Part shown: positions 20,636-31,999 of the stretch, piece after piece | How positions within the stretch are numbered: position 1 is the stretch's first letter | Layout of the letters: every line of letters starts with the position of its first letter | Assembly: GCA_950295325.1 (NCBI GenBank) | Contig: OX485808.1 | Coordinates: forward strand, 17,132,527 to 17,196,526 | DNA: 64,000 nt | Source of the DNA: Polytrichum commune | Lineage: Eukaryota; Streptophyta; Polytrichopsida; Polytrichales; Polytrichaceae | Direction of reading: 5' to 3' | Program-made: the position numbers and the translations under genes | Notes under the pieces: model-generated | Database searches by the model: none | Told to the model about the DNA's origin: nothing | The model's input: the letters and a program-made list of their open reading frames with translations, nothing else

Positions 20636-22520
20636 GACCTCTCTAAAATCCTAGATACCCCCTTGAGGAATTATCTCAACACACAAGATGGTGATCGAAT
20701 CCTTTATGGAAAAGTTTCTAAAAAGGTGCACTATTACAGTACAAAGAAACGTTCTTCGCGGGGAAGGTAGTGATTTGTAATTATGAGTCCTTCTTTCTAC
20801 ACTTTGGTTCTTTATCATGGTTTGGGGAGGCTCCAACAAGATTCTTAGGAGAATTAGATGCGCCATTCGTAACTATCTATGATCCTATAAAGACCAACTT
20901 ACACGTAACAAGGTTAGTTGGAAGGAATGCTGCCAGAAGAAGAAAAAAATACGGTGGGTTAGAATTAGTTGATCCAAAAGCCGCCAAGACCAACCTCCTT
21001 TGTAAGTGGATTATTAAGGCTATGAAGCTAGGTGAATCCAACTTATAACTTATGTTCATGTACAAATTGGCTAAATTCAACTCTCAAAGAGGAAGAGGTT
21101 GGGGGGTCAGCTTGGATTGGTTTACAAGTAAGCAACATTAAGGATACTCTAGGTCTAGAGTGTGGGGTCATATAAGCAAAAAATAGAAGATTATGGGGTG
21201 TATGATCTCCCCCCTCACTCAATTATGGAACTATTTCACTCTAACTTTTAGTGGTCAACAAACCTTGAGTTCATCAATAATGTTTTCCCATATGCTAGGG
21301 CCCACAAATTATATCACAAAGGAATCCAACGTGTTGGTGACATGTGGGATGTTGAGAATTATACATTCATCTTGTGGGATGAGGCCTAGATTAAGTTCAA
21401 CCTCGTAGTGCCAGATACAAATGATTGGATCATGCTTACCTCCAAAATAATGGGCCTATGAAGGCATTTGCTTGAGGATGACCCTCTTCTTACCCACCCC
21501 GGACAATGGGTTGGTTTTCTCATTGAGGGTGCATACGAACCGGCTATTGTTCTCTAGTGCACGATTGAGTTCACCCCGTGAGGTGAACACCAACATCAAC
21601 TTTTTTTTTGCCTCTATTGGTCAAGTGCTATACAATGGACACCTACTCTAGGTGCCTTAATGAATGGGAGAAACCTATAGGTGACATGGTTGACTTGTTT
21701 TATCATGTCAAAATCATTTATACCACTAGAGGTCAATAGAAAGAGGTTGGGTGAGAATCTTCCAAGGCAAAGAAACCACGCTTGGGTGGGATTCTGATCA
21801 TTGGAGGTGGGTGGGTGGTTTTCTTCTTTTTGAACTATACCACGGTGATGGGCCGCGATGAAATCGTTAATAGGTTCTCCAACATGTCTAGGGCAACATA
21901 CAAGCGGCAAGGCTACCTCCCTCACATTTACTAGTTTAAGTGGTCACATGTGTGGGACTTTGCTCGCTATGGCAAAGAGTTTGCATTCATGTGGTCTATT
22001 TGGCATAAGGCGGTTGCAATCAATGAATGATGAGCCTACATCGCCCCATCGTCCATCTCCAAGCAATATGTTTTTTTGCCTTCCTAACACTAGTGAATTG
22101 GTTAAGCATAAGTTTTGGTACTGCATCCAAGCCCAAAGGGCATGGTGGTGGATGACTTTCATTTTGACAAAACTTTGTGGGGTTAGGACATGCAACTACG
22201 ATAACTTCTACTAGAAACAAACCATGTTTGGGGAAAGGACCCCTAAAGACTTTGTTAAGAAAATCAAGATATGGCACTTGCTTCACGGCATCACGCTTGG
22301 GACGATATGGATTTGGCGTAATGATAGGGTGTTCAATCAAGAATAATGGCATGAATCCAAGGTTAAACACCTTATTTGGGATGAGCTTATTTTGTATGCC
22401 AAGATCACTTGGGCTAGGGTGGATAATTATGTTGAGATTAGTGTCTACTTGGCCAAAGCACTGCTCGAAGGGTTTGGCCAAACATGAGGGGGGGGGGGGG
22501 CAAGAACATCATGTGTAAAA
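20636..22520 (+). pseudogene. LINE reverse transcriptase thumb and C-terminal region, broken
   Basis: It resumes with a short stretch on the RT thumb side, KKVHYYSTKK near 20710, a family block usually seen as K...WS...LS.AGR. Next come VVICN, IRNYL, RRKKYGGLELVDPKAAKTN with LLCKWIIKAM (20930-21030), GWGVSLDWFTSKQH near 21100, then a weakly readable middle. QGYLPH and FMWSIWHKAVAINE follow at 21905-22030, then a zf-RVT-like end: LPNTSELVKHKFWYCIQAQ, KIKIWHLLHGITLGTIW and HESKVKHLIWDEL (22080-22400). It closes near a long G-run at 22489-22500. Frames change several times. Confidence 0.75.
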
Positions 22521-22757
22521 GGGATAGAATGAGGGTCACTTGGAACTGGAAGTGTCAACGTAGGTAGGTTGTGTGACTCTTTGGTTTATCGACTGGGGTG
22601 GGGTGATCCTTGGTGAGAAGGCTTGGCGAGTTTTTGTTAACTAATTCTTTTGTTACTCTTTACGTGGTGGTGTGACACGTCCAAGGGACCCTGCGTGTCT
22701 TTCTTGGTCGTCTTTTTGCATTGGCGTTGGCTTTTGACCTTCCGTCTAAAAAAAACC

Positions 22758-23463
22758 AAAAGAAAACAATGTTAACTATTGAATCGACAACATTGTTTGT
22801 AATTTTAGCATACACTCCAATCTCATGGTGACAAATGTCTAGTTTTAACTACAAACCTTTCCACATACCACTCATATACAGGTGGCAACTTCAAAAGAGT
22901 GCCGACCACATTAGGCCCACATGGACTTAATAGAAGGCAAATACACGGGATGCACCATGCAGCTACAGACCAAGATGGAGATACAAGTTCTATCATGAGC
23001 ACGAACAAGAGTAGAATATTCGGAACATGGCATCTCTTCGGAAGTCCCGTCTCCAATCGTTCCATTTTAAGGTCGCAAGCCCTAAATTTGGATGAATTGG
23101 GCTCTATAGCCATCCCCGAATAAAGCCATATGCATTGTATTTACCTGCTCTAGCAACCTCGAATTCCAAAGGTGCCAACGTGGAGCCCGTTCCCAAGCCA
23201 CAACCATGTGGCCAAATAACAACATGTGCCCACACGGGCCACACTTTTTCAAATTTAAAATCTTATTTATTCTATTCTCCTCTCCAAGTGGCCATGTCTC
23301 CTCGGTTCTTGATTTACTTCACGGTGTTGGAGGGAAGGCAAAGTCCTCATGTAATAGCAAATTGGAAACAAGAAAACCACACAACAAAGCATATCCACAA
23401 AGGCCGGCCCAACCAACCCACAAGCCATCCTTAACCCCCTTAACTTCTTGAGATGCTACACTT
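22758..23463. other. Intergenic, nothing recognised
   Basis: Short overlapping ORFs on both strands without recognisable domains. Confidence 0.4.
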
Positions 23464-23610
23464 AATAGGATATTTAAGTGTCATATGGTATTTTATGTCA
23501 CTATGGTAACTTTTCGGATGACACTTCTTATGAATAAGTGAGCAAATATTGTCATGGATGATGGATGAGTTCATCCATTGGCCAAAACCCTACATTCTAT
23601 TGTCAGCAAC
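23464..23610 (+). repeat. Dispersed repeat, inverted partner of 6718-6870
   Basis: Contains GTGTCATATGGTATTTTATG, GTAACTTTTCGGATG, ATATTGTCATGGATGATGG and ATCCATTGGCCAAAACCC in the same order as the reverse complement of 6718-6870. Confidence 0.65.
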
Positions 23611-24276
23611 TTGTGATGAAATGTTGTCATGGATGATTGTGATTTGGATGAAAATCCACTTAGTAATTGCCACACTGTAAATTTGTAATCCCCCCCAAAA
23701 ATTACAAGGAATGACAAATTATATTGGGTTAACATTCAGTGTTGGTGACACTACACCCCAATTTACTATTAGTATTGAGCAAGACAATTAGAATTGGTGG
23801 CACTAAATGTCATGATTAGTGTAGTTTCGGCTTATGAACGACTCTTGAAGGCAAATTTGTCCAAATGGAAGGTGTTAGGAAGGTCACAATACTAGGTATC
23901 ATTTGTGTTCTTCACGAAATTTTATTGGCAATGGCAATGATCCCATTCCAACATGAAAGATGGATGTTCACAAGAAATTTTTAAAGTCAAGAATGAACGA
24001 AGTTTCCCCTTTGTTGATACATTACTATATATATCAATGTTTGTTTTTTTTATTGAAAATTGTCAAATTTTTATGGACTCTTTTCTTACCTCAAAGTTGT
24101 ATATCTATTCTCAATATAATCTTAAAATTTTGGACTATAATTTTATTGCATATATTTATCACAATTTCTTGAAGTTTGATGATTCTAAATAAATTATAAA
24201 CAATTTATGAAAAATATTAAATATTGCTAATGTAATGGTGTGATCATAACATTAAGTAACAAGCCCGGAATGACCT
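23611..24276. other. Intergenic, nothing recognised
   Basis: AT-rich. Two overlapping + strand ORFs at 23953-24192 look like low-complexity Phe/Ile/Tyr-rich translation of AT-rich DNA. Confidence 0.4.
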
Positions 24277-24339
24277 TCTCAAAAGAGCATCAAACCCGTG
24301 CGTGTTGGTTTGACGCACGGGTTTGATGCTCTTTTGAGA
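24277..24339. repeat. Perfect 27-bp-stem hairpin
   Basis: Arms 24277-24303 and 24313-24339 are exact reverse complements with a 9-nt loop (GTTGGTTTG). The stem holds GCATCAAACCCGTGCGT. It is followed at 24342-24361 by a near-perfect 20-bp palindrome (CAAAGGTGGC/GCTACCTTTG). It could be a foldback element core or a small-RNA precursor. Confidence 0.75.
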
Positions 24340-24361
24340 GCAAAGGTGGCGCTACCTTTGA

Positions 24362-26690
24362 GTTTTTCTTTGTTTATTATAAATGTATTTGGATAAACAC
24401 TTCCACTACTTATAATTAATTTTGTCGGTTTCTAGGACAAAATCAATGCCAAGTGACAATAAACATTCTAATGTAGGTTCAATTAGAATCTAAAAAATAG
24501 TAATAGCTTTAAGCAACGGGAAAGGTTGGTGGGGTCAAAAAGGTAGTTGTACTTTTTGGAAAAGTCTTCCGCAACCTGCATTGGAAATCTTTTCGACACC
24601 GCTTTGAAGCTACTATTTTGGATTAGTTCTCCATTCATTCACCATTGCTTTGCTTGCAATGGGTTTCTTCTTCTTTTTGGGTAGTGCTCAAAGTTTACTC
24701 CACAATAATGCTGTTAATGGGTTATTATTTTTTTAGACCCTTTTAATTCATTGCCATCCGTCATTGTTAGCACTAGGTTTTTGACCATTTACGTCTGCAA
24801 GGCGGGCTCCAAACTCCAGAATGGTCTATCCAATGGAATCACTTTATTCATGAAAATAGACATTAACAATCCTCAAATGTGGGTTTTTAAAGAGAAGCAC
24901 AATTAAGAATAACTTCTTAAACTCATTCATAGATTTTCAATGCAATAAAGAACAAAGACTCTTCGGTTTAGATTTTGAAACAAATGAGCTTAGATTACTG
25001 TCAAAGCAATATTATTATGTCAAAATTTGTTTCAAATTGGCCGTGTCCGTAAATGTTGCAAATCTTAATTTGAAGGCAAATCCGGTGCAAGGATGGTGTA
25101 CATTGGACAACTAAAGTACCATATGAAGGTGAAGAGTAGAAAGGTTCAAATTGCAATTTGATTTTGGATTTTATGATTTAAAATAAAATAAAATAAAATA
25201 GGGCACATTGTGAAATTTGACATCTAAAGAATGTCTTCAGAAGAATCATGTGTATTTGTTTGGAGGTGGTAGCAGTAGCTAAAATTGATACCTTAGTAAT
25301 TGTTTGTGTTACGACAAGAAATTTGTACAAAATTGGCTCATTTTTCCATGCATTTTCTTTGTGTTGGAGCACTCAAGTTCATCATGAACTCAAAGTATAT
25401 TGCATAGAAAAAAAATTAAACTTTAAAGCAGTTAAAGTGACCATGAATTCGAGGTGACCACATTCTTGACCCACACATTCTACAGACAACTCCATCTTAA
25501 ACACTCTATCAAGAACCCCATTATATGATAAATAAACCTTCATCAATCCAACTCTGATAAATAAAGTGTGTCGGTGTAGATCATAGAGTCCACCATCGGT
25601 AGGTATAAGTAGCCTTCGGGTGAAGAGACTCTTCATGTATGTTTGCTTGTAGGGGACCAACAATTTCATTTGTTTATTTATTTAGTTCATGTAAGCATGC
25701 TAAAAGTGAGAACTTTGGAGAGGACACTACATACGGTCTATAAAGACATTCACCAACTCTATCGTACATTAGAAAGAAAAGAAAACTTTGAACTTCAAAA
25801 ATTGTATGAAATGGTTCATTCCATATAATTGGAATCAAGCAATTGCTTGACGCTTTATTAATTTAAAATTTAAGCATAGTATTTATTAATTCATGTATTT
25901 TAGGGAATTTCTCAAGTGACGTCCCCGGGAGATGTTCCAATACTTATCCTCACCATCCATTACGTAGAGCTCACAATTTGTACGATCCACTAGGCTCTGA
26001 ATAGAAGAGACATGAACCTTAAAATTAAAAAAACAGTTTACTGCCTCGATATAGTGATTGTCATCTAATGAAAGATAAGTATGACCTTCTAATTTGTACT
26101 TGACCACCTTTTTGTACGATGCTTTGCCTTTAAAGGTTCCCTAAGTCCATTGTGGGTCTCAAGATGCCATACGGAGACCTGTTTGAGGTTATTCGAATTG
26201 TTATTTTTCAATTGGTGATGTCAAAAGTGACCTCATTCAAAATCTACTAATTTGTCATTACATATACTTCCAATTAGACCAATGCAATTGAGAAGGAAAT
26301 ATGATGAAATTTGGGGGTCATACTACTGACTAGAATTGAGATACATAAGTTGTGTAAGTTCGATCCGATCATTGTCGCATATAATTGCATTTCACTTCTT
26401 CTTTAAACTAAGTTGTGTCGAATATTACTTTGAAGATCGCGCGGTGTTACCACTGGTACTCAACCACTACAAATGAATCTGTAGTCTATGAAAGTTGTAA
26501 CTCTAAATCCACATTCATAGAATTTGTGGCCATCTCGAGGTTAGAAACCAGTAATAAGACCGTACATGGCACAATCCCCAAAGTGAATCTCACAGACCAA
26601 GTGAAAGCAAACTTTAAATTAACTTGTGATTAAAACGACTTGTCAAGGCTTGTAAACAGCGTCACACAGACCATGCAACGGTAGCTTGAC
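24362..26690. other. Intergenic, no gene recognised
   Basis: AT-rich, with an AAAAT microsatellite at about 25179-25200. ORFs at 25382-25669 (-) and 25886-26107 (-) look less random than most but match no family I know. A segment at 26480-26590 has a diverged partner at 27640-27750. Confidence 0.4.
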
Positions 26691-26699
26691 ACCTTTTGG

Positions 26700-26850
26700 G
26701 TATAATCGGTCAAAATCCTATTGTTTCCGAGTTCCAACCAGTTTACATGTCGTGATCTTCCGGGCTTTCTTTACGAATCCGAGGTATATTTCAAAGATTC
26801 CTCTAACCAATGGGTAGATTTCCCAAAGTCTCGAACCTCACCCGGTCCCT
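26700..26850 (+). repeat. Dispersed repeat R1, copy
   Basis: ATCGGTCAAAATCCT, then GTTTCCGAGTTCCAACC, then GGCTTTCTTTACG and GAGGTATATTTC, in the same order as at 1604-1790. Confidence 0.5.
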
Positions 26851-27059
26851 TGCCTTGAAACCTTGGAGAGTTCAGATGATTCACAAGCTGCCACTCACGA
26901 CGTTCGACTGACGTCGTCGTTTTCCTTTTTCCTTAGATCTAAGCTTATAATAATACATTGTAAGGCCCGCCTGCCGTTCCAAGTTTGTGTGAGCAAGGCA
27001 AGTTACCTACCCGCGCACAATCTTGTCTTGGTGCTTCAAAAATCAGTTGGGGAGCCTGC

Positions 27060-27069
27060 AGTAGCAGTA

Positions 27070-27100
<31 letters not shown>

Positions 27101-27115
27101 GTAGTAGTAGCTAGT
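27060..27115. repeat. CAG/CAA/TAG trinucleotide repeat
   Basis: Imperfect run of AGCAGCAGCAGCAACAGC type ending in a GTAGTAGTAG stretch. Translations over it are low complexity. Confidence 0.7.
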
Positions 27116-27311
27116 ACCAGGCTTTTCTTGTTTCACATTTTGTCTGCCCCGCCCTGCCTGCAGTCTGCTGGACCCTCAAAACTTTTCTCGCCATGTCAAC
27201 TGCTAAATGTCAAGATGGCAGTCTCTTACAAACTAAAATTCTCCCACAATCTACACGAGTGGTGGCTGTCACGTTGTTGTAAGCATTCTCAGTTTCTAGC
27301 ATCATGCTGGC

Positions 27312-27315
<4 letters not shown>

Positions 27316-27342
<27 letters not shown>

Positions 27343-27480
27343 CACACAGCTCCCATCAGCACTTGACACGGAGCCCGATGTAAGGATCTCCCCAAAAGCC
27401 CACTCCGCCCATGATAGCATGTACACAGGCCAAGAATTTTGCGTGATTTGGGTGGGTGGGTGAGTGGGTGAGTGAGTGAG
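27316..27480. repeat. (CT)n and GGGT/GAGT microsatellites
   Basis: A CT dinucleotide run at about 27317-27341 and a GGTGGGTGAGTGAGTGAG-type run at about 27449-27480. Confidence 0.75.
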
Positions 27481-28027
27481 TTCGTATGTATGGGGGAGCA
27501 GGTGAATGGCTTGGGCAGAAGTGTAGGAGAGGCACATGATCACTTCCTGGAGGTAACTTACATTACAGCTGAACGATCTGATACATTCCTTACGCCAACT
27601 TCAAACCCTACGGAGAGAGATCGCATGCTCTTCCCAAGCGCGAGATGGACTTGTAGTCTATGAAGAATGTAGACACGGAATTCACGTTCATAGATTTTGC
27701 GAGCATCCGGTGGCTGAGAACACGTAGTAATGGCACACGATCCTTGGGAGATCAATAGTACGTGAAAAGCGCCTAGACCAATGCCATGAATCATTTTTTT
27801 TTACTAATGAGGTCATTGAAGTATGACACGGGAGATGATGAGTACTTCTTCGTGGATGAAAACATGTGAACGATTAAGAGTACAAGGTAATGGTAGAAGT
27901 AAGCTCCTCTTGTGAGAAATCTTAGGGGGGCTTTATGATACACTGACCTCTACTGCAAGTGAACATGATGCAGACCCTGGCCATCACATCACAAATGACC
28001 TGATGCCATCACGTTGCATTATGCAGG
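27481..28027. other. Intergenic, nothing recognised
   Basis: Apart from the diverged repeat at 27640-27750 (see 26480) no feature is supported. Confidence 0.4.
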
Positions 28028-28575
28028 GGGATGTGTTGCCACCTCACATGGTAAATTTTCCTAGTGCAACAATGTTTTTTTTTGGGTGTAGATTTTTAAC
28101 ACTTTCGGTTGATTATTCTAGTCGATTACTAGCAATCAACTTCTGTAAAAATTAAAAAATTACAAAACGTCCAATAATTTTGGACCGTTAGATCTTGTTA
28201 AATATTTTTGGAATCTTTTAATTTTTTAAGAGGTGGACTACTAATAGTAGTTGATTAGCTAGCCAATTGCTCAAAGTTGACTACCCCTTGTTGACTATAG
28301 CAATCAATTTGGAGCAATCAACTACTTGGTCGACTCAACCAAACATATTCCAAACAAATTATGGATTGTTAGATCTTGTAGCCAACAAGATCTATTGGTC
28401 CAATTTTTTTTTTGGGTACGTTTGATTTTTTCTTTTCTTTTGTAGTTGATTGTTCTTTTGCAATCAACCATCATGTCAACTACAAAGTAGCAGTGAACTT
28501 AGTAGTCAACTAGTGGGTTGACTATGTCAATTTACCCCTGGGTAAAATGTCGGATTTTACCCCGTGCCAATGTGA
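28028..28575. repeat. Motif-dense block built on TAGTTGATT/AATCAACTA
   Basis: Within about 450 bp, variants of TAGTTGATT, GTTGACTA and GCAATCAAC recur in both orientations at least ten times (28120, 28249, 28277, 28295, 28303, 28314, 28329, 28444, 28461, 28476, 28506, 28517). A 21-bp palindrome GGTAAAAT..ATTTTACC is at 28541-28561. Such dense subterminal motifs are typical of non-autonomous hAT- or CACTA-like elements, but I could not define the ends. Confidence 0.5.
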
Positions 28576-28599
28576 TGTTTTTTTGATTGGCGTCACATC

Positions 28600-29500
28600 A
28601 CTGTCACAAGATGTGACGCGACATGACAAACGTTGGTGTGAAAATCATGTCCACAGTGCATAGCTTGTGGAAAAGACCTCATGCGGCTATGGGCTCCCTA
28701 CTAACTACTGAATATTGCAACTTTTTCTTTTCTTGGGCTCCCCATTTTGAATATGGCTTAGGGTGTGGGAGCAAGAGCAAATTGGTGCATACCAACTTAC
28801 CTCTCATCCATCCATGTTGTTATCTAGGAACATGATGTGTTAGCCAAGAACTCTTAGATTACTCCACATATAGGTAGGCTAGGCCCACCAACCTCATGGC
28901 TCCTAAGAAGTTTCCAAACTCAACTTACATGATCCCATGAGAAAATGACCACATGCGGCACCAAACTCCAATGAGACAGAGAATATATAGGAGAGACAAA
29001 CTCTTTGGCCATGTGTTTTTTTGTAAATCCTAATCCAAGAGAGACAAGCTATACAAAAATAAGTTGCCTTTGAAATTTACCCATACATAACATAACTAAG
29101 CCTATAGTTTAGGCTCCCTTCTCAAAAGGGAACAACATGCCCTAGGTGCTACTAGCTAGCAATCATTATGGGTTAAAGCCAAATAAATGCCCACCCCGAT
29201 TCTTGCCTAGTGAGGTTGGCTCTACTAATGACATGTTGGGTAGGTGTGCTTGCCCATTTGGGCCCCGGCCAACAACGCTAAGACAATAAAATAACATAGA
29301 ACCCTGAAAATTACTAGTATGACTGAAACAAAAGCACTTGAGTGTTGTTTCATTGTGTCAAGATGCACATGGCACTCAACTTCGAAAGTGCTCATTTTGT
29401 AAGGCATTCCCAACATAGAAGATACTATGCATGTATTACTCCCGGCCCCACGGTGCAAGAGCTTATTGTTGAGTAATGTTATGAGTGTTTGCTTGTGTTT
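28600..29500. other. Intergenic, nothing recognised
   Basis: No supported gene or repeat boundary. Confidence 0.4.
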
Positions 29501-29507
29501 CATCCTC

Positions 29508-29815
29508 TAAGATAGGAGCACCTTACACTGAGAAGTTAAGGTATTTGGCATAAATGTGGCTACAACTATAAGAACCGAAAAAGATTACTCCTAAGTAGTA
29601 AAAAATAAAACCACTAGTATCATTTTTCTCTCCCTAGCATTGAGTTGAATATAGAATCTTGAAGCAAAATATGTGTGTTCACCCAAAAATGTTGGGGGGA
29701 GGGGGGGCTTGATGTTCACGTTCAAACATTCTTATAACCAATATGTACTTATTATGCAAGATTTCGAGGGTGTTAGTTTTGAGGGATGTCTTGGTTAAAA
29801 GGTGCTCCTACCTTA
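29508..29815. mobile_element. MITE, family A copy 2 (inverted relative to copy 1)
   Basis: The element proper is 29510-29813 with TA at 29508-29509 and 29814-29815. The left end AGATAGGAGCACCTTA and the right end (reverse complement AGGTAGGAGCACCTT) match those at 171-479. On the reverse strand the interior repeats the copy-1 order: GAAATCTTGCAT, then a poly-C run. Confidence 0.7.
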
Positions 29816-29869
29816 TGTGGCCTTTCAAGGAAATTTAAGTAATCATTTTAGTATGACCATAATGACAAG

Positions 29870-30055
29870 AATAACATCTAAGATGACCCTAAACTACCGG
29901 ATGATAGTGGAGGGGTACCCAAGCCGAACGGAGTGGTTGGTGGTTTGATTCCCGGTTGTGAAATCATCTCTCTATTTGACGGAAAAACCAACCAAGTGGT
30001 CAAGCGCCTCCTGTGTTCCAAAAATGAAAAAAGAAAAAAGAAAAAGTAATAACAT
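29870..30055 (+). mobile_element. tRNA-type SINE, copy 2, with 8-bp target duplication
   Basis: The body runs 29878-30047, flanked by AATAACAT at 29870-29877 and 30048-30055. A strong box B, GGTTTGATTCC, lies at 29942-29952. Shared with copy 1 are 'AGATGACC.TAAACTACC', 'GGATGATAGTGGA' (copy 1 AGATGATGGTGGA) and 'TGTGAAATC'. The 3' end has an A/G-rich tail but lacks the LINE-like tail present in copy 1. Confidence 0.75.
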
Positions 30056-30082
30056 GACTAACTTACCAAATGACCTTTTAGC

Positions 30083-30587
30083 TAAGGGTCACTTCACACA
30101 CGAGACTGCGAGCCTGTGACCATCACACTTCAAGCACTCTCATTAGTGGAAAAGGCAGAGCTGGTCCAAGTTCGCTTCACACTACACTTAAGGGACCAAC
30201 GGAGAATGTGAATCCAAGATGGATGTAAAGTCTACATGGATTCCTACATGGCATCGAAAGGATCATGTTTCATGGTCACTTGGATTATTTTCAAAAACCA
30301 CCTCTTGGAGGTAGGCCTAACACTAAACCGGAAGACCATGGCACTCTGAACACTCACAACCGTTGGTTTATTATGTCCTATCATGTGTGAGGACCTGCAT
30401 GAACAAAAACTCATTGAAATAGCATTTGGTTGAGGGTCCGGTCACTTATGACTTCACACTACACTTGAGGGTCCATGACCACACTTCATGATGTTGGAGG
30501 TGTGTTGGGAGGGCCTTTGGACACTTTCTTTTGGGCTCTCACAATTTCATGGTCACGGCTCTTGGCTTGTGTGTGAAGTGGCCCTAA
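30083..30587. mobile_element. Harbinger-type MITE, copy 2 (499 bp, TAA duplication)
   Basis: The element is 30086-30584 with TAA at 30083-30085 and 30585-30587. Ends are GGGTCACTTCACACACGAG and, in reverse complement, GGGCCACTTCACACACAAG. The interior matches the 1802-2302 copy in inverted orientation. It lies only about 30 bp from the SINE at 29870. Confidence 0.85.
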
Positions 30588-30611
30588 TAAGTAACCCCTC
30601 TAACATTCATC

Positions 30612-30613
30612 AG

Positions 30614-30641
<28 letters not shown>
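30612..30641. repeat. (CT)n microsatellite
   Basis: Run of about 13 CT units followed by CTTC. Confidence 0.85.
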
Positions 30642-30644
<3 letters not shown>

Positions 30645-30659
30645 TACATTTGAAGAGCA

Positions 30660-31500
30660 TGTCTCTTGAGTGTCGGTAGTGGCCCTTCAACTTGGCCCAA
30701 CAAGGAGCCTGAAAATAGTGCATTTCCGTGCAGCCTGCAATTAGGCTCCCTAGCATGCAAGGTAGGAGCCTGTATATTTGGACACGTGTCCTAAGTCCGG
30801 ATTAGAATAGTGTTATAATAATAATACTACTACATATGCTATGGTGCTGTATTCCAGATTCTTCACTCATCAAGGTAGACCCTCGTGAGCAGAGCACACA
30901 CCAGCCGGCCAATCTCTTGGCTCAAGCGGAGAAATAGATTGGTGCTCCACACTAATATTAGCCCACCTTGTCTGCCACTGTGGAAAACGTTAAAATGTGT
31001 CCAAAAAGGAAGAAAGAGTGTGCCAAAAATCATGACCCGCAAGCACTTGCAGCCCAGCCTCATCAGCCTGCTGCTGAATCACCTCCACCCAGCTGCAAAC
31101 ATGTGTGCATCAAATTAGCTGATCTCATCAACAACAATGAATCAATGAATCAATCAATATCAATGCAGCACTCAGCTGCTAAACCTCAGGATCTTTGACC
31201 CCATTGTGCCTCCTCACTACGCTAAATAGTGTACTTATAAGGAGTGCCACCGATTCGATTTGTTGTGATCAACGCTACTTGTTAGTGTCACCAACGCTGA
31301 ATGTAAACATATTAACATTATTTGTCATTCTTTGTTTTTAAAGAAACATTGGGTATTGTAGAATTACAATGGTGCAATTGATGTCACATTCATATCTCAA
31401 GAATCCATGACAATGTTTCAGTGTAGAAATGTAAGTATGCAAAATATACCAGAAGTGGATGAACTGACAGTAAGTTAGGGTGACAAGATTTGTAAACTTG
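30660..31500. other. Intergenic, nothing recognised
   Basis: Overlapping ORFs on opposite strands at 30863-31198 have no recognisable domain. Confidence 0.4.
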
Positions 31501-31700
31501 TTCAGAAGAAGTGTCATCAGGAAAGTTACCACAGTGACATGTAATACCATATGACACTAAACACAGTATTTAGTGTACCAACCCCTGCAAGCAATTTTGA
31601 CCATTGGATTGAATCAAGGATTGACTCATCTGGTTAGCGTTTGTGAATCGTGCACATATCTTGTTATCATGTGCAATTAGGTCAAACATAAGTCAAAGTA
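31500..31700. repeat. Patchwork of two dispersed repeats
   Basis: 31500-31580 matches part of 6718-6870 (GTTACC, then ATACCATATGACACTAAA). 31590-31700 matches 15760-15900 in diverged form. Confidence 0.4.
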
Positions 31701-31746
31701 CATATTCTCTTTGTCTTTAGACTATCATATATAGACCCTTCCAAGG

Positions 31747-31989
31747 GTGAGAGGGAATTATCGCATACAAGCATATCTCTTATTCATACAAGCCTTGAAA
31801 ATAGTGTGCATTATGGAGGTTACTTTAAAGGGTTGATTTGACATTGGAATGAGCTTCAAAACCCTCAAGTTAGTTCGGTCTAAGTCATTTGAGATGAATA
31901 CGCCATAAACATATAGGGAAGTCCAATATTTATGTTGGATGGATGAGAGATACGCTCGTATCAAATCATATCCGACAATTTCCTCTCAC
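31747..31989. repeat. Foldback, family C copy 1 (243 bp)
   Basis: GTGAGAGGGAATTATCGCAT pairs with the right arm ending TTTCCTCTCAC, through GATACGAGCGTATCTCTC-type sequence. The right half (TGATTTGACATTGGAAT, AAGTCATTTGAGATGA, GATGAGAGATACGCTCGTA) recurs at 45000-45143, and its final part at 40192-40245. Confidence 0.55.
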
Positions 31990-31999
31990 TCTTCCAAGT

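Larger units (their letters stand above)
17035..22757 (+). mobile_element. LINE (non-LTR retrotransposon), dead, split by a DNA transposon
   Basis: The order is APE-type endonuclease (17035-17860), reverse transcriptase (18180-19304 resuming at 20636), a C-terminal region (20760-22520), then a 3' UTR ending with GTTGGCTTTTGACCTTCCG, TCT and an A-run at 22722-22757. An inserted element with an 8-bp duplication occupies 19313-20627. No ORF1 was identified. Every domain carries stops and frameshifts. The 3' tail is shared with the SINEs in the window. The LINE's own target duplication was not found, and the 5' end is uncertain and may be truncated. Confidence 0.8.

Noticed and set aside
22020-22481. 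153-codon - strand ORF
   Set aside because: Antisense of the LINE C-terminal region, whose sense frames carry the recognisable blocks.
26863-27114. Ser/Asn-repeat ORF at the CAG-type repeat
   Set aside because: The repeat itself creates the open frame; no other support.
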